From: Penelope pileata
Taxonomy: Eukaryota; Chordata; Aves; Galliformes; Cracidae
DNA: 64,000 bases
NCBI GenBank assembly: GCA_013396635.1
Contig: WBMW01000466.1
Location: 104,154-168,153, forward strand
Reading direction: 5' to 3'
The position numbers and the translations under genes are program-made. The notes under the pieces were generated by a model, which was given only the letters and a program-made list of their open reading frames with translations, did not search any database and had not been told where the DNA came from. Shown one piece after another: positions 24,290 to 35,480 of this stretch (position 1 is its first letter; each line of letters begins with the position of its first letter).

Positions 24290-24723
24290 TTAGATTTTGT
24301 ACTGTGACCCCTCTCCCTAACTCTGACCCCTATGAAAATATTAAATTAACCATCACGATTTCCCCACTCTGTGTACACTGAATATAATCCAGCCAGAGAA
24401 GCGCTAGTAATTAATTATTTTTTTTGGTTCTAACTCGTCACAGAAGAGCATTTGCAGCTGATTGTACAAATGTCCTTTTCCTAGCTATTGTGCACATGCA
24501 AGATGAATTTGATATTCACAGCCATTGTGGAATGGAAATTCTGTCAATGATTCCCATATTGGCAGAAATAGCTGCAGTGCTGTATTACACTGAGGAGGAA
24601 CAGAGCAAGCAGGAAAATAGGCCAAGAGCAAGCGATAAGCAGTATTTATTTTCATTTCATTTACAACACCAGGATGAGACACATATCTTGTCTCTACCAA
24701 CATCCTTTAGGCAGCAATGCTGA
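24290..24723. promoter_or_regulatory. Enhancer-like block, possibly conserved
   Basis: The stretch contains a GTGACCCC...CTGACCCC pair near 24304 and 24323 (nuclear-receptor half-site-like), AGTAATTAATTATTTT near 24407, and CACATGCAAGATGAAT near 24492. It is repeat-free. A 99-codon plus frame at 24424-24723 covers part of it (begins MVLTRHRRAFAADCTNVLFL). It has no domain that I recognise, so I favour noncoding sequence. Confidence 0.25.
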
Positions 24724-27700
24724 GAGCAGAACAATGAGAATGATTCCAAGAAGGAAAAAGTAAAACGTGAAGGCAAGAGAGTATCTGCATTCCTGTTACA
24801 AACGCATCAGAATAAAAGCTATTCCTGGATTTCTCAGAAGCAAGTTGCAGTTGTATGTTTTGTAATATTGACAACTTACTCTAGGTGAAACGCAAGAGAT
24901 GATTCTGAAATAAAATGGAAGGAAGGAGAGTGCACAGCGCTAGGTCAGCATCACTCCACCCTTAGCCCATTTCCCTGATGGAAGCGGCGTCCACAAGTGG
25001 CCAGCCCGCCTCTTTCCCTCCTGCAGGAGCATCCCAGAGGTGCTCATGGGGCTTCCCCGAAAATCCCCTGCTCTAACATATTGCATGTGATTAAAAATTG
25101 GTTCAAGAACAGGGCCTGCAATAATCTGCTAGCAAAGCCTACAGGTAACAAGGTCATACTGAAATACGTCTAGATGTAGAGCTGAAAGTAAAACAAACAA
25201 AACTTCCTGAATAAGGTGTTTTGGTACAGTGCATGCTAGGCAAACCAGTCAGCTGGCCATGCGGGGGACCTTGCGCGATGTATGCTGCAACAGACACTAA
25301 AGGGCACTGTTATTGAAGATCCGTTTTAAGTTAGTGTATAATAAGAAGATCTTACTTTTTAAGAAAGAAACTAACAAAGTACAGGAATAGTGTGACCGTT
25401 CATCCATCCTCTGACTTGGATGTAGCTAGTATTTTAAACCATGCTTGCTCTTCATTACCTGATTCTTTTTTTTTTTCAGTTCGTGTTTGGAAAAATGCAT
25501 GGCTAGCAGCACAGTAAAGAAATGTGCTTTTCATATGCGTCTTGTAAACTATGCGTGGTAGGAAACAAAAGATTTTAAATACTTAATGACAAAATATCTA
25601 AGCAGGGTGCCCTCTGGAAAACCACATGGGAAATGTGAAAAGCTTGTGTGCAAGTGTGCTGTATACTTCTACCTATACCTGAGTAGCATTTCAGCTTCAA
25701 CAGAGTCGAGGTTCTGTGACTGGGTGCAGCTGTGGCTGTGCTGTTTGCCAGTCTCAGCGTGGGCTCCCCTTTGGTTAGCTCTCTCTGAATTTCAGTTGTC
25801 AAAGTGTCTTCTCTTATAAACCAGGTATATATGTCCCAACTAGACTAGAATCTCTTATGTTAAGATCTATACATTATATCTTCTAGTAATCCCAAAAGTC
25901 CAGGCCTAGCCACGAATATTTGGTAATAGTGTTGGTAATTCTGGAGTAACATCATACCTGGGAGAAGTTTTGTATTTGTGAGCGTGCAGTCAGTAGACAC
26001 ACAGAAAAAAGGGGAGGCAAGGCTGAATTGCTCATGACGAAAAGGGAATTTTCTGAAGAGAATCAATGAGTATCCAGGCTCTGGTTCCGGAATTCACGCA
26101 GGCAGCCCCAGTGTTCCCCATCTGTGTCTGTGGGCATACAACAACTGCTTGAACAGAACTTAGGGGAAGACATTAATTTATGTTATTTTTTCTGAATCTA
26201 GGATTTTGAGATGTTCTGAATATGTGAGGCATTTCATTTGTAGTATTACAGCTTAATGCTGTATTGCTTGTTATCCTATAGCCATTAATATCACAAAGTA
26301 GCATTAGACTGACTTTTTATTTTTTTTTAAACATTTTGGTCTGTTTTCACACTCTGAGCTCTACAGAGTGGAAGGAAGCTTGTGAGAAATGTCAGACCCC
26401 AAGGATTTGGAGGTAAAGTCAGATACAACTGCCCTCCCTTTCACTGTGGTCAGCCAGGCTCTTTGCTCACATCGCACTTAAAAAGGAAACAGAGGCTCTA
26501 ATGGGGGAAAATCAACACAAACCAGTGACATCCCCAGATGTCCACTCTCCATTCGGTGGCTGACAAATGTGCAGCAGATGGTATGAGTGCTCCCGGATGT
26601 ATTTACGGATCAATGTGAGAGTACGTAAATAAATATCCAACAACAAATGCAAGCCACCTACCTTACTGCCAGTGCCTTGGTGACACTAATGAGGCTGGCC
26701 TGGCTGGAAACATGGAGGAAAATTAAATGTACTATTTTTAAATTTACCTGCATTGGTGCACTGAAGGGAAATGCCAAATTCCCCGTTGAGCTGCCTGTAT
26801 CTTAGGACAAGCCCCTTTCACTCCTAAAGAGAAATTCAGAGGAGCAGGTGCATTAATCAGATTATTGTCACCTTCTCTGCAGGTGCAGAGATCCTGCCCT
26901 AGTTCAAGGTAGGATCTAACCTCTTCCATCCTTCCAAGACTGAAAGCCTTGCTGCACCCCGTGGGATGACTCGTGGCCATCGGTTGCTGGTTGTTTTCTC
27001 TCTGCAGTGAGTTCTCCTTCATTATTGAAAAGACTTAAGAAGAAGACGAAAACATGTCTGGCTTTTTATTTCCCTACATGACGTTACCGGTGGTCTCACT
27101 GAAGCGTTAGTGGGAGTCTGACCACGTTACCCTGTAAAAATGAGGGGGCAGCTGAGGCTGCAGGGTATCCCCAGGGCACTGGGCTATGCCCTGGACCCTT
27201 GTCACCATGTCCTTCCTGGCTGTGCCAGGTGTCTGAAGCAGAGGGAGAGCTAATTTATCAGAGCAAAGGGCTTCACAGGTTTTGTGGTTCGCAGAAGGTT
27301 TGCTATCCCCCAAGGCTAATCAAACAGGATGAAAAAAATCAGTACAACATTTTCCAGTGGTATAATTATAATGGCCATCATTATGATGTGCTCTATAAAC
27401 AAAAGTTGGCACCACGTGTCTGCCACTAAAAGAGCTCATAATCTAAAAGAAGTGTTCTTTCTGAGGCTTCCAGGTGTGCAGAAGTAGTGCAGGTATTCCC
27501 TCACTTCCCATAAAATGGACCAGCTGGACTCAACTTCTGCTTGGGTTTGGTGCTGAAGTTAAGTGTGTCTCCTCTAAAAACAATCACACATGCGCTCATA
27601 TGTGTCAGTGCAAAGCCTGTTACTTGTGAGATGTTTCACAGCTGTGAAACACTTCACTGAAGGCTGTTAGAAACATTATTTTCTGGAAAATTTGGGTTAA

Positions 27701-30222
27701 AATTTTTGCCCAGTGAAGTCAATGACAACAGCCTCCTCAGACTAACAACAAATGTCTGGATGAAGGAATGCTTTGAAGTTGCATAGCTACCAGCTAACCA
27801 CCAGGTGCCTTTAGAAACGGTCTTCCCCAACAAGCATTTGTTAACCCAGCCATTTTTTCCATTTGTAAGTATTTTTGTGGCTAGGTAAAATGGGAACATC
27901 CTAACTTCCTCAGTTTCTCTGAGGCCAGGACTGTTCCTGTGATTCCTCAGCACCTCAACAGGAAGATGTTACCAGGTTATCAATTCATAGCATCTATATT
28001 TTAATATCAATATATCTATACATTTGGCCTACTTTTAATTGTAGTACTGAGGTGAGCAGCATGAGAGCTGCTTTCAGAATTCATCTAGGAGGTTTCCAGA
28101 GCTGGAGGAACCATTACTGTCTGTGGGAGTTTGATTCATTACCTCCACTGTTAAAAATTAGCACCATTTGTCCATTTTAAAATTGTTTGCCTTTAAATTC
28201 CAGCTCTTGTCTGGTTCTTAATAACGCCAACACAATGAATTCTATATAGTTACGAAAATATTGATTTTAACATGCTTTGAAGCAATGGATGTTCTTAAAA
28301 ACACAGCCACGCAGCAGCGACCAGCACTTGAGGCAAATGGAGTCAGGGGAGTTTTTGCACTCAAATTTACTGGATTCAGGATTATGTCCTTCTGCTCACA
28401 GGCACCAGGAGGCTAAACCTTTGTTGGACAGTTATGGTGTTTCCTCTGATGAATATATTGGTTGAAAGACTCACTTTTCATGAGCTTGCTTGCACAATTT
28501 ACGTTTTGTATTGCATGCAAAGAAGTTATAGACCTGCGCTCTGGACCTGAAGTCTAAACAGGGCCCAGAATCACCAAATCCTACTGTAGAATCGGTGATT
28601 GGAAGGCTCAGATACCTTCTCTTTCTTGGTATTTGATGTTTTTCTGTAATCTTTCTGGAATAAGAGATTTGCACTGACAAAAGAACAATGTTTCCTAAAA
28701 GATGCCTTGCCTCCTGGTGGTTCTTCCTTTCCAGAGTTAAATGTACCCTTTGCCTTTTTCTGTTTGCCATCCTGCTAACTCCTTTCTCTATTACAGTCTT
28801 GCATGCACAGATTTTCTTCTTTTTGTGTTGGCAGTCGTGGTAATTCTGTGATTTTGGTCACTTCTACTAAAACTCTTTTGCAGGAGGGCTTTTCTTCCAT
28901 TTAAGATGCTCTCCTTGACTTTCTGGCTGACATTTTTATTCTAGCCGGCAAAACTGAAATGTGCATGTCCAGCACTATGCACACTGGCTTTGCTACTTGT
29001 CACTTATTTGGGAAGTTAGAGAAATGACACTGATTTTGGAACAAGAAAATCCAATTGTTTAATTGTGACTTTGTCGCTGGGTCTTTTTGGTGATGTGCAG
29101 CCAAAGACATAATTGCAGCTCAAGAAGTTGTACCCAAAGTTCGTAGGGGAGGCAACAGCACCTTTGCAGGGCCCTGGACGGATCACACAGCTCTCACCCT
29201 CAGCATGTTGCTGGCCCTTGCTGGCACAGCAACCAGGTGCTCAGCAGAGGTGTAGCCACAGGCACGGTGATCCTGGGTGGCAGCATTTGTTGCTCAGTTT
29301 CCATTTCTCCATTTGCCAAATGAGAGTATAGACACTTTGTCTTACAAGTAGTGTGGAGTTAGGGACTGAAGTAACACAGTGCTCTGGATTTATGAAGTGC
29401 CAATCCATAACAGTCTGTCGCTAATAGAAGTTTGCATTTGCAAAAAATCTACTTCTTACAAAGATTAAGTCAATTTCTTGTAACTGATACATTTTGTATA
29501 AGGGCTTTTGTATAAGGAGGACTACCATGGAAATGTGTGTACTGTTAAAACCTCTCTACTGGTTCAATAAGAATGTTTTTCAAAAAGTGATATGGATATG
29601 AACCATAAAATGTATCTATATATCCAGCTATCCGGACATAATCTTCATCCTATAATTCCTATTTTATTCCTATTAGTAACAATCAGAAGCATTCACGGTT
29701 TCTCTTACCGGCAGTATTGGTGCAATATGTTGAGGAGAGCACATGTTGGGCTCAAGGAAGCCTCCCCATGTCCAGACGTGCAGAGGTGCCTGCACGAAAG
29801 CCAGCTCACAGCAGTGAACATACTGTGTGGAGTGCAGAAGGTGTTATGGGACAGAGCTGCGTGCACGCAGGGCTTTGCAGCCAGCATGAGCTATTTTGCT
29901 CTCGACTCCTGACATTCGGATCTAGATTGTGACAGGTATGAAGCTAGCACCAAGACATTTACACAATAATGGTGTGGAGTAAATGCATCATCCACTGCTG
30001 GTTCTGTGCTGAAAAAATGACTCCAGATGCACTCCAGATGTCCTGACACTTCTTGTACAAAAGCCTAATTACTTGTACCCTATATAAGAAAATAGCATTT
30101 GGTGTTCAATACTGTTTTTAAAATGTAAGAAAACAAATGAATGCAATTACATACTAATTAGTCTGATATTACCAAAACTAAACAACTACTGAAAAGAAAT
30201 CTCATATTTGTCGATGTGCATA
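24724..30222. other. Unique DNA, no gene recognised
   Basis: About 5.5 kb without a supportable gene. A T-run acceptor-like tract (TTTTTTTTTTTTCAG) ends at about 25480, but no donor-bounded exon follows convincingly. The phrase CCCAGTGAAGTCAATGACAA near 27710 resembles a segment common in old sauropsid dispersed repeats, though this is only a recollection. A tandem ACTCCAGATG pair occurs at about 30020-30040. Confidence 0.4.
27632..27651. promoter_or_regulatory. Perfect 20-bp palindrome centred on an E-box
   Basis: TGTTTCACAGCTGTGAAACA equals its own reverse complement. The centre CACAGCTGTG holds a CAGCTG E-box, the class bound by basic helix-loop-helix dimers. A perfect 20-bp palindrome is expected less than once in 64 kb of random sequence. 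It may be a dimer-binding site or a hairpin. No nearby gene shows which. Confidence 0.45.
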
Positions 30223-30350
30223 GGTCACTCTGAAAGTAATGCCTCCCATTTATTTCCATAGAAACTACAACAAATACAAAGAGCACAATAAGACTGTTTG
30301 ATAGAACAAAGTCTCAGCTACAAAATGCTGTGTTTCAACATAGTCACCAT
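30223..30350. mobile_element. Truncated mariner-type DNA transposon end
   Basis: The segment begins right after a TA dinucleotide (30221-30222), the target site of Tc1/mariner elements, with GTCACTCTGAAAGTAATGCC at 30224-30243 and then CTCCCATTTATTTCC. This matches what I recall of the terminal inverted repeat and start of a chicken mariner family, including the CATAGTCACCATC stretch near 30339. After about 30350 the similarity stops, and I did not find the opposite terminal repeat in the window. It is therefore a deleted, nonautonomous fragment without transposase. Confidence 0.7.
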
Positions 30351-30389
30351 CGTAAAGACTTAAAATTATTGCTAATGTCAAATTAGATT

Positions 30390-30760
30390 TTAAAATGTGG
30401 TGGGTCTTCTGCCTATAAATGCAATGGACCATTTTTTCCCTCGTTTACATCATTACCATGCCAGCTGATTTAAATCATGTTCCCCCTTTTAGTCTATGAC
30501 GTTGCAGCGATGCCATTTCACACATCTAAGTGGGAGCAGATTTTGCTTGAATAAGCCTATTAAAAAAATTCCTTGTTTTTGTTGTACCGTTGTACACTGT
30601 GTGTGACAGCACAGCAGGTGGCTGTATCGAGGTGAACTCTAATTAATTCAAATCAAAAAGTGAGACTCAGCTAACAAGCTCTACAATTAGCGAATTACAT
30701 CAAGTGTATGCAAGCATCTATCAGCAAGTGGCTGACTGGCCACCGGTGTCCTTGTGGTAG
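30390..30760. promoter_or_regulatory. Enhancer-like block next to the mariner fragment
   Basis: Repeat-free sequence with CAGCTGATTTAAATCATG near 30461, CTAATTAATTCAAATC near 30639, and ACAATTAGCGAATTACATC near 30683, plus two CpGs in regulatory-looking contexts (GACGTTGCAGCGATGCC near 30498). Texture suggests a conserved noncoding element. Confidence 0.3.
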
Positions 30761-31139
30761 ATCCAGCCAATGTGTTATTCATGACTACAGTGAGTGCTTA
30801 TCCTCTTAAACCAATGGGAGCTTTGTGGGTAGCAACCCACCACAGCCACCATTGCATGGCCATGACTCGTAAGCCTTCCTGTCCCAAAGGGGAAAAATGC
30901 CATTGGGAGCCGGGAGCGGTTCGTCCTATCACTGTCACCGCCCGCTTCAGTATGGAACGAAATAACACACGAGAATATGGGATAAAATGGGTGGTCTCCT
31001 TCATTCCGGTTAGGGAGTCTGGAGCTGCGTAATGTATGTATGAACAGTGCAGCCTTACGCCTGCTTTTAAAAGCTGTGCTGCAAGCATTTCACTGTGCTT
31101 TTCAAAGTAGCTATAAAACATAGGAAAGGCTTAGGGGAA
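30761..31139. other. CpG-richer unique segment, no gene recognised
   Basis: The part 30890-30975 has more CpG than its surroundings (CCGGGAGCGGTTCG, CACCGCCCGC). Opposed open frames of 92 and 107 codons overlap here and neither shows a known domain. Confidence 0.35.
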
Positions 31140-31600
31140 AAAGATTCTGCTCCCACGGTAAATCAAAAGTGAGCAGACAAAGGTCAAAATACCAAAAGCC
31201 ACAAGAACATTAACACTTAGGATATAAAGATTTCCTAAGAAACTAATGCTTGCTCTTTCCCCAGATAACGCAGACACCTTATCTTTGGGAGTTTACAAAA
31301 TGGAGCCAAGCTATACAAGTAACCACTTAACTAAACCGAGGCCTGGATCTTTTAGCAGTCTGCAGTCATTAAAGTTCTCAGAAAGTCTCCCAGGAGCCAA
31401 TGTGCTCGCTTAAGTATATGCTGTAAAAGGTCCCTGAGATTTACAAGGAACCGCTCCATGCTAAGCTAGGCACCATCTGATAAACAAGCAATTTTAGCTT
31501 CAGGCTAAATGATGCTCTTTGAGGCTTTGATTTACAAGGCTGCCGATGATATATTTGTAGTTCTAGGGTTGGTTCTGTTGTGGACCTGCTGTGATTGCTC
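31140..31600. promoter_or_regulatory. Enhancer-like block
   Basis: Repeat-free sequence with ACAAAGGTCAAAAT near 31178 (nuclear-receptor-like), CACCTTATCTTTGG near 31273 (GATA and TCF-like), and TTTAGCTTCAGGCTAAATG near 31492, an interrupted inverted repeat. Inferred from texture only. Confidence 0.28.
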
Positions 31601-32119
31601 ATCCATGAACCAAGTTAGGGCTCAGATCTTCAACCAGGAGGTCAGAAAATTGTCAGCGGAGTAAGAAATGTTTGATAAGGTTTATTTAGATGCTAACAGC
31701 ATTAAAAAAAATGAAATTAAGCAAACAGCAGTGAACAATTCTTAAGCTTTCTAGGGAGCAAGAGGTTCCCCCCCCCCCTTTTTTTTTAATATTAATTTAA
31801 AATGTATTTTGAGTCAAAAAGATACAAGAGTAAGTCAAAAATGGACTTTCTGGACTAATTTTACTTTCATTAGGCTATCTTTTGAAAAGAGAAGTGCACG
31901 TAGTTTGAAATTTTAAAATAGAAAATGCTAACTTAGAGTTTATGAAATTTCTCAGATCTGTTATACTTCTCCCCAACATCTGAAAAACAGCTTGGAAATA
32001 AACAACACGAGAGAATTCATATAAACTTCAGAAATTTAGATTAAAAACACAAACAGCCTTAGGGGAAGGAAAGTAGAACCCAGCATTTCAGGAATGTGTT
32101 GCTTTCATAATTTTTTCAC
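31601..32119. other. AT-rich DNA with a C11T9 tract
   Basis: No gene is supported. A run of eleven C followed by nine T lies at 31768-31787. The rest is A/T-rich. Confidence 0.4.
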
Positions 32120-32200
32120 TGATCCGAGACCTGTGGGCCCAAACCTGCACACTGCTGAGTACCTCCTGAAAAGTGGTGAGTAGTCTCAACTGCTACTTAA
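32120..32200. repeat. Possible old sauropsid dispersed repeat
   Basis: GGGCCCAAACCTGCACACTG followed by CTGAGTACCTCCTGAAAAGTG and a CTCAACTGCTA stretch resembles a dispersed element that I recall from turtle and crocodilian sequence. I cannot name the family with certainty. The GTGAGT donor-like string at about 32176 lies inside this repeat and is probably not a splice site. Confidence 0.28.
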
Positions 32201-33060
32201 AGCAGAGATTTTTTAGAAGATCCTCTAACTTCTAACAGAAATATACAATCTGTGGAATAATAAAAAAAAATGTGATGTTAACCTTGGCGCTACAAATCTT
32301 CGTTTTTTATTTTTTTTCTTTTTTTTACTCTAGAAAAAAAAACGAGTTACAGAGATCAAGCCTTGTGAAAGGTAGTATAAACACAAAAGCTTTAGTTAAG
32401 GACAAATATGGCATTAATTTATTGCTTTTAAACAGAACTTGTGTTTTCTGGAGTTCAGAAATTTTCTGTAACACTAACAGTTGAGCCTGTTTAATTAATG
32501 TCACTGTAAATTGCTGGAAAATGTTTTTTTATTATCTCAAAAGGTTTAGACAATTTAAAAATGTATATTTAAATTTTTGCCTTTTTTCTAGATGGCTTTT
32601 CAAATTTAAAGCTTATATTTTTGGAAACTCTTGATATAATTATTTCCAAAAATGCTTCAGTTTTAAAGAGTGGTTTGCAAAAAGCCTTCTGAATATCCAG
32701 TTTTGTTTCCCTTCTCCACCCATCCATATTTGTCTCCTTTAAACACTTCGTCCTTTGAGCTCTCTGCTTTGCAAGTGTCACACGCTGTGTATTCCACCGC
32801 CCTGGCTTCTTGCAAAGTTTAACTGAATTCCTCTGGAGGTTTAGGAAATCACTGTGATTTCGTAACACAGAGAAGGCATTTGTTGAACACTCGTATGACT
32901 GAAAGACAACAGCACATTGTTTCTGAGAGCAGCTGGGACTCGGCAAAAGGGACTGCAGCCAGATGTACCAGGGCTTGCTATCTGAGCGAGAGTCTGTAAC
33001 AAAAAGTCTGCATTTTTAGCAAATACTGTACAAAGAGTGTGTGTGGTGGTCGAGACATGC
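32201..33060. other. AT-rich DNA, no gene recognised
   Basis: No gene is supported. Low-complexity T-rich and A-rich stretches lie at 32300-32345. The minus-strand frame at 32569-32946 (125 codons) has no known domain. Confidence 0.4.
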
Positions 33061-33300
33061 AGATAATATAATCCTGTGCTGTGTGATGTGACATCACCTT
33101 GCTCGTGATGTGACAGTGACTTTGCGAAGGGCCATATTTAATGTTTGGAAATTGTTAAAACTGCAGCTGTGGCCACAGCTGCTTGTGTGGCAGTGGGGTG
33201 ACAGTGGCGGGCAGCAGCACTGCCTGCTCTGCCCCAGCACAGCTCGGCACTGCTGAGTCCTGCATCCTCTGCATGTACAGCGATGCACACCGAGCTGCGT
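33061..33300. promoter_or_regulatory. Compact motif cluster with twin E-box palindrome
   Basis: GTGATGTGACA occurs at 33083-33093 and again at 33105-33115, 22 bases apart (about two helical turns). The first copy is part of an odd palindrome GTGATGT-G-ACATCAC. Farther on, GCAGCTGTGGCCACAGCTGC at 33163-33182 is a perfect 20-bp palindrome holding two CAGCTG E-boxes whose starts are 12 bases apart. GC content rises to the right. The arrangement looks like a cis-regulatory module. The factors named are inferred from core motifs only. Confidence 0.35.
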
Positions 33301-35059
33301 CCAGAGCCTGGTAATGCTGATGTCCCGGGGGAGACTTCTACTTCACAAAGCTCTCTACTTTTAATAGCATCAGGAAAATGACTTTTAATTGAGACAACCC
33401 TGATGCTGTGCACTGGCTGCCTTCCAGTGGGAGCGCTGAGGGCATGAATGGGACTTACAGATCTGCAATGAATGCTGTGTATATATGTCTGTTAGACATA
33501 TGGTGTACGTGAAGTATGGTATCAGGGTTCACTTAGCAACGTAGGAGGTTACTTCCAAGGAGTCTGATTTCTGAAGCAGTTCATAAGTACAGTACTGGTG
33601 GGTTTTTAATTTGGTTTCAAGCCTTTATATAGAATTAAACATTAATAAGAAAAATGCCAGTAGAAAAAGAAATGGCTTCTAAAACACAGCTTTTATCATC
33701 ACCATTTTTTACCTGCCCTTTTATTGAGAGGATCTCAGTGAGATAAGGTTACCTAAGAGCATGGTACGTGGGACGTGAATTTCTGTGTGAAGGGGTGAGA
33801 GCTGGAAGGCCTGCAGGGACATGTTGCGTGCAGAGCACGCTGGGTATGGGCCTGCTGCACAGGCTGGAGGCTGGCTCCTGCGTGGCCTGGCCCAGCCTGG
33901 CCCAGGCCCTGGCACCAGTGAGCAGTGGAGTCAGCAGGCGGGACTCAAAGCACGCGGCCAGCAGTTGCCAGAATAATGAGGACTATGGGCCTGAGCTTTT
34001 GGATTTTTCGTGTGCTGCCAAAATAGAAAATAGCCTCTTCTGTGGTGTGTCTGTGTGCAACAGGGAGCTGGTTGTAGCTTCCCACATCCCACTGATGCTG
34101 TTGGGACCTCTGTGCAGTGAGGTGGAAGCGGGTGCTTTGTGGAAGTTTGGATTTGCAGCTGGTTAAAACTAGAACCACTACAGGGAGCAACTTGGTGTGA
34201 GAGCTCACAGATGGCTGTGTGTGGTATTTCCCAGGCAAAGACCACAGACACTTGGACAGCTCATTGCCCCAGCTAGTTGTACCAATGGCCACCCAAACCC
34301 ATATTTATATGTTGCCTTCCCACTGAATGCCTCTGTCTAGTCTCGGGGCATTAGGCCGACAACCCAAAGAAAGTTGTTTCTGCCCTGCTCTGCTCCTGGG
34401 GCTTTTCTCACCCCTGGAGTGTGGGCTTTGAGACCCTCCACCCTCGTCTTGGTTGTCAAGGTCAGATGAATGTGGAATCTGTATCCTCATGAATATCATT
34501 ATGCCCCAGAATTTTCCCAAATTCTGAATGCTGGGACCTTTTCCGGTCCTTTGCAAGGCTACTCATCTTGAAAAATCAAATAAATTGGTAAATCTCCATT
34601 CCAATTCCAGAAGATAGAGTCTAGGCAGCTCACAAAAATGTGAAAATATGCAAAGTAAACAGATTGCTTCTGACAGTAACAACCCTGCGATTGCATAAAG
34701 CATCATCAAATTGCAACATGCACGTATTAAGCTTTGAGAACAACTGAATTCACAGTGACACATTCTCTCCTCTTGAATTCATTATCACACCTGCTCAGCT
34801 TGGAGATTTGCAGTATCGTACCTCGTTCTCAAAGGTGGCCTCCAAAGGAGCTCTGTATTATCAAGGTAATCTCATTTAGGTTCAATTTTCTGAAGTTCTT
34901 TGAGAGGAGAATTGTAGCGAGGGCAGGGCAAGAGCGTGCCAAATAGAAGGAAGTGCATTTAAGCCCATATTTTGGTGCTGCCATCTGGAAGATGCCCATA
35001 GCAAATCCATAAGAGGCACTGAAAGGAGCCACTGAAAGGACGTGTGCTGCAGTGCCCTT
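33301..35059. other. Unique DNA with a GC-rich patch, no gene recognised
   Basis: The patch 33770-33960 is GC-rich and gives opposed overlapping open frames (132 codons plus, 106 and 115 codons minus at 33.8-34.3 kb). None has a known domain, and overlap on both strands argues for composition rather than coding. An 8-bp hairpin (ATATGTCT / AGACATAT, loop GTT) lies at 33483-33501. Confidence 0.4.
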
Positions 35060-35480
35060 ACACCCTGCTATGATCAGCTTTGCTGATCTGCATATCCATT
35101 TCGCTTTGAGATTTACAACAGCTAGCCTTATTTAGTAGAAATTCTTAGGGAAAATGAAACAAAACAAAAACAAACCTAATTATCTCTTTCATTGGGCAAA
35201 TGGTAATAACGACTCACCAGAAAAGAAACTTTTTAAAATGAGAGAAATAAATACTTCTCGACATTAAAGCTAGGCTGTCATCCCCCTAATAAACACCCCA
35301 GTAAATTTTCGTTCAAGTGCAAAGAAGTACATACATCATGAGAATGACACAGTCTTGACTCTGGCCATTCTGCTGGGGACTCTTTAAATCAACATGCTAA
35401 TGGAAACTCTTATAGACATTTTTAACAGTCTAATATATTATCAGAATGTAGAATTTTCAAGTATTTTTAATTGATATGGC
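35060..35480. promoter_or_regulatory. Enhancer-like block
   Basis: Repeat-free sequence with a GATCAGC-TTT-GCTGATC hairpin at 35072-35088, followed by CTGCATATCC, and later AATCAACATGCTAATGG near 35388 (octamer and homeobox-like cores). Proposed from texture only. Confidence 0.27.

Noticed and set aside
32120..32200. Exon-like segment ending in GTGAGT
   Set aside because: The sequence resembles an old dispersed repeat, so the donor-like string is probably incidental.
33768..34292. Overlapping frames of 132 (plus), 106 and 115 (minus) codons
   Set aside because: They occur together on both strands in GC-rich DNA, where stops are rare. No domain is visible.
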